Shown here: positions 1-8,556 of the stretch, in pieces
How positions within the stretch are numbered: the first letter of the stretch is position 1
Layout of the letters: every line of letters begins with the position of its first letter
Origin: Bradyrhizobium sp. 190
GTDB lineage: Bacteria; Pseudomonadota; Alphaproteobacteria; Rhizobiales; Xanthobacteraceae
DNA: 64,000 nucleotides
Assembly: GCF_023073415.1 (NCBI RefSeq)
Contig: NZ_JADPJL010000077.1
Span: 62,001-126,000 of the forward strand
Reading direction: 5' to 3'
Made by a program: the position numbers and the translations under genes
The notes under the pieces: generated by a model
Told to the model about the DNA's origin: nothing
The model's input: the letters and a program-made list of their open reading frames with translations, nothing else
Database searches by the model: none

Positions 1-732
1 GTAACGGAACGCGAAAATATCCGTCACTTCCGGATTGATCTTCATGGCCGGCAATTGCCGCGTCGGCCGCGTCAGTTGCAGCCGCGCCTGTTCGAGATGG
101 TTGGAGTAGAGATGCGCGTCGCCGAGCGAGTGCACGAAATCGCCGGGCTTCAGGCCCGTCACCTGCGCGACCATCATGGTCAGCAGCGAATAGGAAGCGA
201 TGTTGAAAGGCACGCCGAGGAACACATCGGCGGAACGCTGGTAGAGCTGGCAGGAGAGCTTGCCGTTCGCGACGTAAAACTGAAACAGGCAGTGACAGGG
301 CGGCAGCGCCATCTTGTCGACATCGGCCGGATTCCACGCGCTGACGATCAGCCGCCGCGAATCCGGGTTGCGCTTGATCATGTCGATGACGTTGGAAATC
401 TGGTCGATGCTGCGCCCGTCCGGCGCCGGCCACGAGCGCCACTGCGATCCGTAGACGGGGCCGAGATCGCCGTTGGCGTCGGCCCATTCATCCCAGATCG
501 AAACGCCATTGTCCTTGAGATATTTGATGTTGGTGTCGCCGGCGAGAAACCACAGCAATTCGTGCACGATCGCCTTCAGCGGCAGCCGTTTGGTCGTCAG
601 CATCGGAAAGCCGGAAGACAGGTTGAAACGCATCTGGTGGCCGAAGATCGACAGCGTGCCGGTGCCGGTGCGGTCGTGCTTTTCCGCGCCGTCGCTGAGG
701 ATACGTTCAAGCAGATCGTGGTACTGGTTCAT
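1..732 (-). CDS. thyA: thymidylate synthase, 3' end cut by window edge
   Basis: Makes dTMP from dUMP using methylene-tetrahydrofolate. The reverse strand reads MNQYHDLLERILSDG at the start and contains the active-site region PPCHCLFQFYV, the dUMP-binding stretch QRSADVFLGVPFNI and the folate-side HSLGDAHLYSNH motif, all diagnostic of ThyA. 244 codons are present; the family is about 264 residues, so only some 20 residues lie beyond position 1, where the last readable residues are DIFAFRY. The start is the ATG at 732, giving the canonical N-terminus. It lies downstream of the tct cluster on the same strand but is separated by a 173-base gap with a possible terminator, so it is probably a separate transcript. 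Family assignment is firm. Confidence 0.95.
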   Translation of the reverse strand, partial: MNQYHDLLERILSDGAEKHDRTGTGTLSIFGHQMRFNLSSGFPMLTTKRLPLKAIVHELLWFLAGDTNIKYLKDNGVSIWDEWADANGDLGPVYGSQWRSWPAPDGRSIDQISNVIDMIKRNPDSRRLIVSAWNPADVDKMALPPCHCLFQFYVANGKLSCQLYQRSADVFLGVPFNIASYSLLTMMVAQVTGLKPGDFVHSLGDAHLYSNHLEQARLQLTRPTRQLPAMKINPEVTDIFAFRY

Positions 733-855
733 GGCAGGTGCTTCAGACCTTTTCGGGACGGCGAATTTAGCGGCCGGGAGATCCGATCGACACGCCGATT
801 CGGCTTCGCACACCGATTATACCCGGAAAAATGATCATCCCCTGCGCAAACGACA

Positions 856-881
856 AGGGGCGGAACCTGCGTCCCGCCCCT
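856..881 (-). terminator. GC-rich hairpin after tctC, possible terminator
   Basis: AGGGGCGG and CCGCCCCT form a perfect 8-bp stem 25 bases beyond the tctC stop codon. The bases that follow on the minus strand are only weakly T-rich, so termination is likely but not proven. Confidence 0.4.
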
Positions 882-905
882 CGCCCATTGTCTTGATTGT
901 GTGGG

Positions 906-1886
906 TTAATTCACCGCTTTGAGCACCGGCGTCCACTTGGCGATTTCATTTTTCACTAGGGTTCCCAGCGCGGCCGGGGTGCGGTCGGCGGGAGCCGGGA
1001 TCACACTGCCGAGTTCGAGCAGGCGCTTGCGCACGCCCTCGTCATCCAGCGCCTTGACGATCGCAGCGTTCAATTTGGCGATGACGTCTGCAGGCGTTCC
1101 CTTGGGCGCAAAAATCGCGTTCCACGCCTGAGCCTGGAAGGCCGGCAGACCGGCCTCGGTGGTGGTCGGAACATTAGGCAGGGACGGATTGCGCTCCGCC
1201 GTCGCCACGGCATAGGCCTTGATGGTGCCGCCGTTGATCTGCGGCACGGCATTGACGATCTGGTCGCACATGTAATCGACCTGCCCGGCCACCAGCGCGT
1301 TCATCGCCGGCCCGGTGCCGTTGAAGGGAACGCCGATTGGCTTGACTCCCAGGATCGAGTTCAACAATTCGCACGATACATTCGAGACAGAACCTATGCC
1401 GGCATGCGCCGCGTTGACCTTGGATTCATTCGCTTTCACATAGGTGATGAATTCCTTGAGATCCTTCGGCGGGAAATCCTTGCGCGCCAGGATCAGGATC
1501 GGGGTGCCGGCGAGCATACCGACCGGCTCGAAATCCTTCTCCGGGTGATAGGCCAGCTTGGGATAAAGCGGCACGGAGGCCGCATGCGTGCCCATATGCC
1601 CGGTAATCAGCGTATAGCCGTCATTCGTGGCCTTCGATGCGCGCGTGGTGGCGGTAGTGCCACCGGCGCCGACGACGTTCTCGATGATGATGGCTTGACC
1701 GAGCGTCTGCGCCATATGGCCGGTGACGATGCGTGCGATGACATCGGTCGGACCGCCTGCCGCGAACGGCACGATCATGGTGATGTTGCGCGTCGGATAG
1801 GCCTGAGCCTGAGCCTGCGAAGACAAGCCCATTCCGGCAAGCACTGCCAGAAAACCGCTCGCGAGCGAGCGACCGTACCAATTCAT
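906..1886 (-). CDS. Bug/TctC-type periplasmic solute-binding protein
   Basis: Substrate-binding subunit of a tripartite tricarboxylate transporter (TTT family), which captures small carboxylates in the periplasm for the TctAB membrane pair. The protein is 326 residues, the usual family length. It opens with a Sec signal peptide (hydrophobic core around residues 8-25, ending SSQAQAQA) followed by YPTRNITMIVPFAAGGPTD, the typical Bug start of the mature chain. The start is the ATG at 1886 because GGGAGGT lies six to eight bases upstream; an in-frame reading back to 2081 has no such support. It follows tctA on the same strand after 112 bases that include a hairpin, which may set a separate expression level for the binding protein. 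The substrate cannot be read from sequence. Confidence 0.9.
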   Translation of the reverse strand: MNWYGRSLASGFLAVLAGMGLSSQAQAQAYPTRNITMIVPFAAGGPTDVIARIVTGHMAQTLGQAIIIENVVGAGGTTATTRASKATNDGYTLITGHMGTHAASVPLYPKLAYHPEKDFEPVGMLAGTPILILARKDFPPKDLKEFITYVKANESKVNAAHAGIGSVSNVSCELLNSILGVKPIGVPFNGTGPAMNALVAGQVDYMCDQIVNAVPQINGGTIKAYAVATAERNPSLPNVPTTTEAGLPAFQAQAWNAIFAPKGTPADVIAKLNAAIVKALDDEGVRKRLLELGSVIPAPADRTPAALGTLVKNEIAKWTPVLKAVN

Positions 1887-1940
1887 TTTGACCTCCCGAT
1901 ATCCGTTGCAATGCCGAACCCGCCGGCCGGCATTTTCCAT

Positions 1941-1980
1941 GGCATAGAAAATTAGCCCGAAGTCGACCAGACTTCGGGCT
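1941..1980 (-). terminator. hairpin between tctA and tctC (terminator or attenuator)
   Basis: On the minus strand a perfect 10-bp stem (AGCCCGAAGT / ACTTCGGGCT, loop of 7, positions 1954-1980) is followed by AATTTTCTA. It resembles a weak intrinsic terminator placed inside the transporter cluster. Confidence 0.5.
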
Positions 1981-1998
1981 GCGGCGCACCGACGCAGG

Positions 1999-3564
1999 TC
2001 AGTTTTCCGACTCCACAAACACCTCGTCGCGCTTCTTGCGTAGCGCTGGCAGTACCGTAAGGACCAGCAACGCTGCGGCAATCGCCATCAGCACCGCCGA
2101 CAGCGGACGCGTCAGGAAGACCGACCAGTCGCCGCGCGAGATCAGAAGCGCCCGACGCAGATTTTCTTCCATCAGCGGTCCGAGCACCATGCCGAGCAGC
2201 AGCGGCGCCGGCTCGAAATCGTGCTTGATCAGCCAGTAGCCGACCAGGCCGAAGGCGCCTGCGATCATGACATCCGTTGGCGCATTGTTCACGGAGTAGA
2301 TGCCGATGCAGCAGAAGATCACGATGGCCGGAAACATCAGGCGATACGGCACGCGCAGGAGCCGCACCCATATCCCGACCATCGGCAGGTTGATGATGAG
2401 GAGCATGAGATTGCCGACCCACATCGAGGCAATCATGCCCCAAACCAGTTCCGGCTGCTTCTGCATCACCTGCGGGCCCGGCACGATGCCGTGAATGGTC
2501 ATCGCTCCGACCATCAGCGCCATGACGGCGTTGGGCGGGATGCCGAGCGTCAGCAACGGGATGAAGGAGGTCTGCGCGGCGGCATTGTTGGCGCTCTCGG
2601 GTGCTGCGACGCCCCGGATTTCGCCATGACCGAACTTCGAGGGATCCTTCGCGATTTTCTTCTCGAACGTGTATGCCGCGAACGATGCGATCGTAGCACC
2701 ACCGCCCGGCAGGATGCCGAGAATCGATCCGAGCATGGTGCCGCGCAGGATCGCAGGGGTCGACTCCTTGAGATCCTTCCCCGTCGGCATCAGTCCCGAG
2801 ACCTTCTCCTGAACCAGCTTGCGATCGGTCTCGCCGCCGGCATCGAGATTGCGAATGATCTCCGCAAAGCCGAACAGTCCCATCGCCAGCGTGGCAAAAC
2901 CAAGACCGTCAGCCAGTTCTGGAATGTTGAAGGCCATGCGAGACGCGCCAGTCTCGATGTCGGACCCGACCATGGAAAGCAGCAGGCCGAACACGATCAT
3001 CGCGATCGCCTTCAGCACCGAGCCCTTCGCGAGCACAACTGCGAAGATCAGACCGAGCACCATCAGCGAGAAGTATTCGGCAGGACCGAACGCCAGCGCA
3101 ATCTTGGTGAGCGGCGCGCCGAGCAGGGCAATCAGCACGGTCGCGACGCAGCCGGCGAAGAACGATCCGATCGCGGCGATCGCCAGCGCCGGACCGGCGC
3201 GGCCTTTTTTCGCCATCTGGAAACCGTCGAGCGCGGTGACCACGGAACCAGCCTCACCTGGAATGTTGACCAGGATCGACGTGGTCGAGCCGCCATATTG
3301 CGCACCGTAGTAGATGCCGGCCAGCATGATCAGCGCGCCGACCGGGGGCAGGCCAAAGGTGATCGGCAGCAGCATGGCCACGGTGGCGATGGTGCCGATG
3401 CCCGGCAGCACGCCGACCAGCGTACCGACCAGCGCACCGATCAGGCACAGCAGAATATTGACCGGGATCGGAATGGACATTCCGCCAAGAAAGGCGGGCG
3501 TCCACTGCACGAACTGGAAAACGACGCCGAAGCCGAGTCCAAGATTTGTGAAAACGTCTCCCAT
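1999..3564 (-). CDS. tctA: TctA-family large membrane subunit of a tripartite tricarboxylate transporter
   Basis: A 521-residue polytopic membrane protein, the expected size for TctA, which carries the transport pathway with the small subunit TctB. The conserved early block GALVGTLVGVLPGIG (about residues 40-54) and the second block GSILGILPGGGATIASF (about 280) are the two glycine-rich signatures of the family; many hydrophobic helices follow. Translation starts at ATG 3564, only 7 bases after the tctB stop, so the two are cotranscribed and probably translationally coupled. The order on this strand is tctB, tctA, then the binding protein. Substrate unknown. Confidence 0.93.
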   Translation of the reverse strand: MGDVFTNLGLGFGVVFQFVQWTPAFLGGMSIPIPVNILLCLIGALVGTLVGVLPGIGTIATVAMLLPITFGLPPVGALIMLAGIYYGAQYGGSTTSILVNIPGEAGSVVTALDGFQMAKKGRAGPALAIAAIGSFFAGCVATVLIALLGAPLTKIALAFGPAEYFSLMVLGLIFAVVLAKGSVLKAIAMIVFGLLLSMVGSDIETGASRMAFNIPELADGLGFATLAMGLFGFAEIIRNLDAGGETDRKLVQEKVSGLMPTGKDLKESTPAILRGTMLGSILGILPGGGATIASFAAYTFEKKIAKDPSKFGHGEIRGVAAPESANNAAAQTSFIPLLTLGIPPNAVMALMVGAMTIHGIVPGPQVMQKQPELVWGMIASMWVGNLMLLIINLPMVGIWVRLLRVPYRLMFPAIVIFCCIGIYSVNNAPTDVMIAGAFGLVGYWLIKHDFEPAPLLLGMVLGPLMEENLRRALLISRGDWSVFLTRPLSAVLMAIAAALLVLTVLPALRKKRDEVFVESEN

Positions 3565-3571
3565 TGCGCCC

Positions 3572-4072
3572 TCAACGGATCATGAATGACGGCAGGAGCT
3601 GCAAAGGCAGTCCGAGCGCGTACGGAAACAACAGGCAGCAAAATGCGGTCAGGCAGACGCCCACGATAAACGTTTCCACCCACCGAGTCTCGGGCGTCCC
3701 GCATGCCGCGATCATAAAGCTCGCCATGGCCGCAAAGATCATTCCCATCGGCCGGATCGTGAAGGCGAACGTCAAGATCGCGACCGTCACGAAAAAGGGT
3801 CCCCGCCAATGGTATTTTGCCAGGTGGGGACCTTCGGTGACAACGCCGACAACAGTGATGAGGGCGCCCAGTCCCAGCAGCAAAAATCCGAACATCCGCG
3901 GCGCGGTACCGGCGCCGAACGAGAACCCGCGCATTCCCTGCAGGTCGCTCGACGCCCAAAGGGCAAACAAGGCAATCGCCATCAAGGCAATTCCGCCGAC
4001 AAACTCCTGCGGGTTGCGAACCCATTTCGGTATGATGGATTTGACCGGCGCATGGCCCGGCGTAGCGTTCAT
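3572..4072 (-). CDS. tctB: TctB-family small membrane subunit of a tripartite tricarboxylate transporter
   Basis: Small membrane partner of TctA: 166 residues with about four hydrophobic segments and the short, poorly conserved sequence usual for TctB. The start chosen is the ATG at 4072 (MNATPGHAPVK) because GGGGGAGGAGAT lies just upstream with proper spacing; an in-frame ATG six codons earlier falls within that ribosome-binding site. It is the first gene of the cluster, and the 5' leader contains a 7-bp GC hairpin at 4092-4110. The identification rests on size, topology and the adjacent tctA more than on motifs. Confidence 0.82.
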   Translation of the reverse strand: MNATPGHAPVKSIIPKWVRNPQEFVGGIALMAIALFALWASSDLQGMRGFSFGAGTAPRMFGFLLLGLGALITVVGVVTEGPHLAKYHWRGPFFVTVAILTFAFTIRPMGMIFAAMASFMIAACGTPETRWVETFIVGVCLTAFCCLLFPYALGLPLQLLPSFMIR

Positions 4073-4504
4073 AGATATCTCCTCCCCCAACAGCGGGCTT
4101 CTCGCCCGCTTGTTTGGATAACCTGGATGCTTGTCCCGGAAACTTGCTAGCGATTTTCCTCAGACAACGCCAGCAAAACCCAAGGCGCCTCCGAGTCGGA
4201 TGGCAAATGAAGTGGCAAAGCTGCAATCAGCCCAGCAAGGGGCCGCAGATCGCAACCTTTGCGATTGTAGCGCCGCAAATACGCGAGCGATCAGCCGATC
4301 AGCAGCACGATCCAGCGTCTACGCCGGCGAAAATTCATGCCGCGCTGGGACGCGGTCGGAACCCCGTGCATTTCGGGAATGGTCGAATTCGTGGCGAAAC
4401 CGCAACTGTGCGACATCAAACCGAAAGCCCGGGGGCCGTAATCCCCGCCCGTTCAGCGCCTTCAGCCCTATTTTTCTCCAAACTTGCACCCTATATTGGG
4501 GGTG
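4073..4504. other. non-coding stretch between tctB and ssrA
   Basis: No convincing gene. It contains the tctB leader with a perfect hairpin AGCGGGC/GCCCGCT (4092-4110) about 20 bases before the tctB start. Open frames through it lack ribosome-binding sites and run into the ssrA RNA gene. The ssrA promoter must lie near its right end; TATATT at 4492-4497 is a possible -10, but no good -35 is visible. Confidence 0.5.
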
Positions 4505-4823
4505 CCGGTTCGCCGGCTATGGAAATAAATGGCCGTCGCAATAAACCATTCGGACCCGGGGGCAGTACCCGGCGCCTCCACCCAAGCCCACCCCTGAAGG
4601 ATGGGTTTCGGCGGGGGCGAAACAGGATCGACGAGGGCGTAAAGGGCGAGTTTTTTCTCGGTATGGTTCCGCCGTTATCGGGCTATGCAATAGTTGCAAA
4701 CGACAACTATGCTCCGGTTGCTCAGGCTGCGTAACGCAGTTTGAAAGACCAAGTCTAAAGTCCTGGTGGGTTAAGCTCCGCTAGGCGGGGTTCGGAGGCA
4801 CCTGGCAACAGAAGCCTCCACTT
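4505..4823 (+). ncRNA. ssrA: tmRNA, circularly permuted two-piece form
   Basis: Rescues stalled ribosomes by trans-translation. The 3' half of the tRNA-like domain comes first: T-arm CCCGGGGGCAGTACCCGG (4553-4572 region) and acceptor strand CGCCTCC with discriminator A (4573-4580). The 5' half follows as GGGGGCGAAACAGGATCGAC from 4613. The two acceptor strands GGGGGCG (4613-4619) and CGCCTCC pair over seven positions including one G-T, which proves the permuted order typical of alphaproteobacteria. The precursor is expected to be cut in the intervening loop (about 4583-4612) into an acceptor and a coding RNA. CC and then C follow the discriminator, so the terminal A must be added. The 5' limit of the acceptor piece (about 4505) is approximate. 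sspB lies downstream. Confidence 0.93.
4696..4734 (+). other. tmRNA tag-peptide reading frame ANDNYAPVAQAA-stop
   Basis: GCA AAC GAC AAC TAT onward encodes ANDNYAPVAQAA then TAA. It begins with the resume codon after TAGTT and ends in AA, the ClpX recognition end; the AND-Y portion is where SspB-type adaptors bind. It lies within the ssrA coding piece and has no ribosome-binding site of its own, as expected. Confidence 0.93.
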
Positions 4824-4837
4824 TATTCTTTCATTTC
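4794..4837 (+). terminator. hairpin and T-rich run at the end of ssrA
   Basis: GGAGGC (4794-4799) pairs with GCCTCC (4814-4819) and is followed by ACTTTATTCTTTCATTT. It can serve as the ssrA terminator; the stem may also be retained at the 3' end of the mature coding RNA. Confidence 0.6.
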
Positions 4838-4965
4838 CGGCCGACGACGCCGTTCTGCCGCAAATTCGCTCCGTCACGCCTGCTGACCTGCGGCTCCCGC
4901 CGGGGTAGCATGGGGCAAAGGGGCGAGTCGGGAGACCGGCGGCCATCCAACGTAACAGGACGACC

Positions 4966-5481
4966 ATGGCGACCGATCATATCCGTTATGACGTGCTGGC
5001 GCGCGACGCGCTGCGCGGGGTGCTGCGCCGCGTGCTAACCGACGCCGCCGAACACGGCCTGCCGGGCGAGCATCACTTCTTCATCACCTTCCTGTCCACC
5101 GCCGACGGCGTGAAGCTGTCGCCGAGGCTTCTGGCGCAATATCCGGAAGAGATGACGATCATCCTGCAGCATCAGTTCTGGGACCTGGTGGTGACGGAGG
5201 ATCGTTTCGAGGTCGGCCTGTCGTTCGGCGGCATCCCCGAACGGCTGGTGGTGCCGTTCGCGGCGATCAAGAGTTTTCTCGATCCCTCGGTGCAGTTCGG
5301 CCTGCAGTTCGAGCCGTCGGAAGCCACGGCAGAGACACCTGCAGCGAAGCTGCCGGCTGTCCCCGCTCCGTCCGCCCTGCCCGTCGCCGCGCCGGAGCTC
5401 GCCGCGGAAAGCAAGGACGAGCCGGCGAAGACGAGCGAAGGCGCGGAAGTGGTGCGACTGGATCGCTTTCGTAAGAAATAA
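4966..5481 (+). CDS. sspB: SspB-family ClpXP adaptor (alphaproteobacterial type)
   Basis: Cytoplasmic adaptor that tethers ssrA-tagged proteins to ClpXP. It has 171 residues: a compact domain of about 115 residues (from HIRYDVLARDALRGVL through HHFFITF, TADGVKLSPRL, MTIILQHQFWDL and LSFGGIPERLVVPF), then a flexible Ala/Pro-rich linker and a short basic tail VVRLDRFRKK. This tail corresponds in position to the ClpX-binding tail of SspB proteins. AGGAC precedes the ATG. It lies directly downstream of ssrA, so tag and adaptor are neighbours. The assignment is by recognised family pattern; the tail function is inferred. Confidence 0.9.
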   Translation: MATDHIRYDVLARDALRGVLRRVLTDAAEHGLPGEHHFFITFLSTADGVKLSPRLLAQYPEEMTIILQHQFWDLVVTEDRFEVGLSFGGIPERLVVPFAAIKSFLDPSVQFGLQFEPSEATAETPAAKLPAVPAPSALPVAAPELAAESKDEPAKTSEGAEVVRLDRFRKK

Positions 5482-5552
5482 TCTAAGCGCGAGAAAATCG
5501 GCTACGCTGTAGTGTACACGTTCCGCCATTTCACGGCGCAACGGACTTACGC

Positions 5553-6968
5553 ATGGCTCGATCAGAAACATCCGGAAACAAATCTACCCGCAGTGAGACC
5601 GACAGCTTCGGTCCGATCGACGTTCCCGCCGACCGCTATTGGGGCGCGCAGACCGAACGCTCGCGACAGAATTTCAAGATCGGCCAGGATCGCATGCCGA
5701 TGGCGATCGTCCATGCGTTAGGAACCGTCAAACTCGCCGCCGCCCAAAGCAACCAGGAACTCGGATTGCTCGATGCGCGCCGCGCCGGCGCCATCATCCG
5801 TGCCGCACGCGAGGTGATCGAGGGCAAGCTCGACGATCACTTTCCGCTCGTGGTCTGGCAGACCGGCTCCGGCACCCAGAGCAACATGAACCTCAACGAG
5901 GTGATCGCCAACCGCGCCAACGTGTTGCTGGGCGGCAAACTCGGCGCCAAGGAGCCGGTTCATCCCAACGACCACGTCAACATGAGCCAGTCGTCGAACG
6001 ATTCATTTCCGACGGCGATGCATATCGCCGCCGCGGGACGCATCATCGCCGACCTGATTCCGGCGCTCAGCGAACTGCATCGCGAGTTGCGCAAGAAAGA
6101 AAAGGCCTTCGCAAAAATCGTCAAGATCGGGCGAACCCACACCCAGGACGCAACGCCATTGACGCTGGGGCAGGAATTCTCGGGCTATGCCGCGCAGGTC
6201 GAGAGCGGCATCGCGCGGCTGCGCATCGCGGTGAAGGAGTTGTTCCCGCTGGCGCAAGGCGGCACCGCGGTTGGAACCGGTCTCAATTCCAAGCCGCGAT
6301 TTGCAAAACTGTTTGCCAGGCACGTCGCGAAGATTACAAAACTGCCCTTCACCAGCGCGCCCAACAAATTCGAGGCACTGGCTTCCAACGACGCTTATGT
6401 CATGGTGCATGGCGCGATCAATTCGGTGGCGACCGGCCTGTTCAAGATCGCCAATGACATTCGCTTCTTGGGCTCGGGCCCGCGCTCCGGTCTTGGCGAA
6501 TTGATCCTGCCGGAAAACGAACCGGGCTCTTCGATCATGCCCGGCAAGGTCAACCCGACCCAGTGCGAAGCGATGACCATGGTCTGCTGTCAGGTGTTCG
6601 GTAACCAGACAGCCGTCACCGTTGCCGGGAGCCAGGGACATTTCGAATTGAATGTTTACAAACCCGTATTGGCATATTGTATGATGCATTCCATTCAACT
6701 GCTGTCGGACGCGACGCGCTCGTTCACCGAACTTTGCGTGGCGGGCATAAGCGCCGACGAAAAGCGAATTCGCGAATTGATGGAGCGTTCGCTGATGCTG
6801 GTCACTGCACTGGCTCCGAAGATCGGATACGACAACGCCGCGAAGGTCGCCAAATCGGCGCACGCGCGCGGAACAACATTGAAGGAAGAGGCTGTACGCC
6901 TCGGATTTGTCAACGCCGCCGAATTCGAACGCCTGGTGCAGCCGGACAAAATGACACACCCGGGCTGA
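5553..6968 (+). CDS. fumC: class II fumarate hydratase
   Basis: Interconverts fumarate and malate in the TCA cycle; oxygen-stable, iron-free homotetramer. At 471 residues it matches the family. It contains GTQSNMNLNEVIANR (about 108-122), the SQSSNDSFPTAMH block, GRTHTQDATPLTLGQE with the catalytic-site His, and the superfamily signature GSSIMPGKVNPTQ (about 324-336). The ATG at 5553 gives the expected short N-terminal extension before DSFGPIDVPADRYWGAQT. It is followed by two small genes (DUF4169 and a ribbon-helix-helix protein), an arrangement I recall from related rhizobia. Confidence 0.96.
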   Translation: MARSETSGNKSTRSETDSFGPIDVPADRYWGAQTERSRQNFKIGQDRMPMAIVHALGTVKLAAAQSNQELGLLDARRAGAIIRAAREVIEGKLDDHFPLVVWQTGSGTQSNMNLNEVIANRANVLLGGKLGAKEPVHPNDHVNMSQSSNDSFPTAMHIAAAGRIIADLIPALSELHRELRKKEKAFAKIVKIGRTHTQDATPLTLGQEFSGYAAQVESGIARLRIAVKELFPLAQGGTAVGTGLNSKPRFAKLFARHVAKITKLPFTSAPNKFEALASNDAYVMVHGAINSVATGLFKIANDIRFLGSGPRSGLGELILPENEPGSSIMPGKVNPTQCEAMTMVCCQVFGNQTAVTVAGSQGHFELNVYKPVLAYCMMHSIQLLSDATRSFTELCVAGISADEKRIRELMERSLMLVTALAPKIGYDNAAKVAKSAHARGTTLKEEAVRLGFVNAAEFERLVQPDKMTHPG

Positions 6969-7233
6969 GTGCCTCCCCCGGGAAACTACGGGTGAGAAAT
7001 ATAAATTATGGATCATACCTGAAGAATGAGGTTGGTCATCTATCGCGGTTGCGTTGACGCATGGTACGAGCAGGAATTATTCGGTTTTCGCAGAGCGAAA
7101 CATATTTTTTGATGCTATCAAAGAACGCTACACGGGGATTCCGAATGACCATTCAATTTGTCAACGCACCACACGATTTTTTTCCAGCCAATGAATTATC
7201 ATGCCTTCGAGTCGCCGGATGATGGAGGCGAAC

Positions 7234-7422
7234 ATGGCAGACGTGATCAATCTGAAGCGATTCAAGAAGCGCAACGAACGGGAACAATCGGAAAGGCAGG
7301 CCGACGCCAACCGCGCACGGTTTGGCCGGACCAAAGCCGAACGCGCTCTCGATGAACGTCGCAAGGATCGCGCCGGCGATCTTTTGGACCAGCACAAGCT
7401 CGATGACGGAGACGCGTCATGA
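7234..7422 (+). CDS. DUF4169 family small protein
   Basis: A 62-residue, highly charged protein starting MADVINLKRFKKRNER, the hallmark of DUF4169; the rest is a basic and acidic helix-forming tail. The start is the ATG at 7234, with GGAGG placed seven bases upstream; an in-frame ATG at 7201 is less likely. Its stop overlaps the next start (ATGA at 7419-7422), so the two are translationally coupled. The function is unknown. Confidence 0.85.
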   Translation: MADVINLKRFKKRNEREQSERQADANRARFGRTKAERALDERRKDRAGDLLDQHKLDDGDAS

Positions 7423-7676
7423 AGTCACCCGTCGTCAAGCGCTCGATCGTGGTCGCCGGCCACAAGACCAGTGTCAGCCTCGAAGAGGCTTTCTGGAACG
7501 GCATGAAGGAAATCTCGGGGCTGCGGAACATGACCTTGTCCGAGCTGGTCGGCGAGATCGACAGCAATCGCCAGCAGGGCAATCTGTCCTCGGCGATCCG
7601 CCTCTTCGTGCTCGACTATTTCCGCACCCGCGCCATGCCGCCTGCCGCGCCGGACGCTCCGCGGCCCCAGGCTTAA
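7419..7676 (+). CDS. ribbon-helix-helix domain protein (RHH_4-like)
   Basis: An 85-residue protein. The pattern VKRSIVVAGHKTSVSLEEAFWNGMKEI followed by MTLSELVGEID fits the ribbon-helix-helix fold (strand, then two helices) of the RHH_4 family, which suggests a small dimeric DNA-binding protein, possibly an autoregulator of this pair (inference). It overlaps the DUF4169 gene by four bases. The Pro/Ala-rich C-terminus looks disordered. Confidence 0.82.
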   Translation: MKSPVVKRSIVVAGHKTSVSLEEAFWNGMKEISGLRNMTLSELVGEIDSNRQQGNLSSAIRLFVLDYFRTRAMPPAAPDAPRPQA

Positions 7677-7732
7677 GGCTTGCTGTTCAGGCGAGCGCGC
7701 CGCAAGCGCACCCGCCCTGTTTCATCGCAACC

Positions 7733-8317
7733 TCAATAAACGAGTCCGGTGCCGGGCGGTTTTTCGAGCGCCGCGGCCAACGACCGATACTCCTCGCAGC
7801 CCGTGCCGCAAATCGCTGCGATGCGGCCGAGATGATACGAGGCCTGGTCGCGATTGCCCTGTTCGATCTGCCACAGGCCGTAATACTGCCAGGTCAGCAC
7901 GTGCTTCGGGTCTGCTTTCAGCGCGCGCTCGTACCAGGTCTGCGACAGCTTGTAGTCGCCGAGCTTGCGATAGGAATAGCCGATCAGGTTGGCGACGCTG
8001 GCGTTGTCGTCGCGGTGAAGCGCCTTTAGCTGCTCGATGGCGGCAGCATAATCGTTGCGCTCATAGATCGTCGCGTGAGCGGCACGGTATCCTTGTCGGA
8101 AGGCAGCATCGTCGGCGCTCGACTGTTTGGTGGGCTTCTTCTTGGATTTGGAGCTCGACCTGGGAGCGGATCTATTGTCCGGCGGCGGCGGTGGTGGGGT
8201 GGCCGAAGGTGGATCGCCGCCGCCTCCCGCGGCAAAGGCCGGACCGGATGGCGGCGATGCGATCAGAGCCACCGAAAACAGTGCCAGCGTTGCGAGCCTG
8301 ATTGCCGATTTCATCAT
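7733..8317 (-). CDS. exported TPR-repeat protein
   Basis: 194 residues. An N-terminal signal peptide (MMKSAIRLATLALFSVALI, processed near GPAFAA) is followed by a Gly/Pro/Ser/Lys-rich linker and then about three tetratricopeptide units (NDYAAAIEQLKAL, VANLIGYSYRKLGDYKLS, TWYERALKADPKHVLTWQYYGL). Three Cys-type positions near the end (CGTGCEEY) could form a disulphide. The start is the ATG at 8317, five bases after GGAGG; longer frames have no ribosome-binding site. It is probably a periplasmic scaffold; no partner can be named. Confidence 0.8.
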   Translation of the reverse strand: MMKSAIRLATLALFSVALIASPPSGPAFAAGGGGDPPSATPPPPPPDNRSAPRSSSKSKKKPTKQSSADDAAFRQGYRAAHATIYERNDYAAAIEQLKALHRDDNASVANLIGYSYRKLGDYKLSQTWYERALKADPKHVLTWQYYGLWQIEQGNRDQASYHLGRIAAICGTGCEEYRSLAAALEKPPGTGLVY

Positions 8318-8556
8318 GCGAACCTCCGGTTTTCCTGCGTGAGCGAATCCATGGTCCAGCCGCAGGTACAGACCCCGCCGGGCGGCAAGTATTCCCGCCG
8401 GACCAGCGCAAGCGTTGCGCATTGCGGCAGGCTGGACGAATGACGGCAAGGCGCCTATCTAATTGATGGTCGTGACAGTTCCCCGCAAAAGCGGCGGGCG
8501 GAACCGACGAAGACTGACGGAAGAAGACCCGTCGCACAGAGAGCCTGGAGAGAGAA

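Noticed and set aside
2221..3585. 454-codon plus-strand open frame opposite tctA
   Set aside because: Composition mirrors the codons of tctA on the other strand, with no family pattern and no ribosome-binding site.
4114..4734. 206-codon plus-strand open frame
   Set aside because: It ends in the tmRNA tag (ANDNYAPVAQAA) and so runs through the ssrA RNA gene; not a protein gene.
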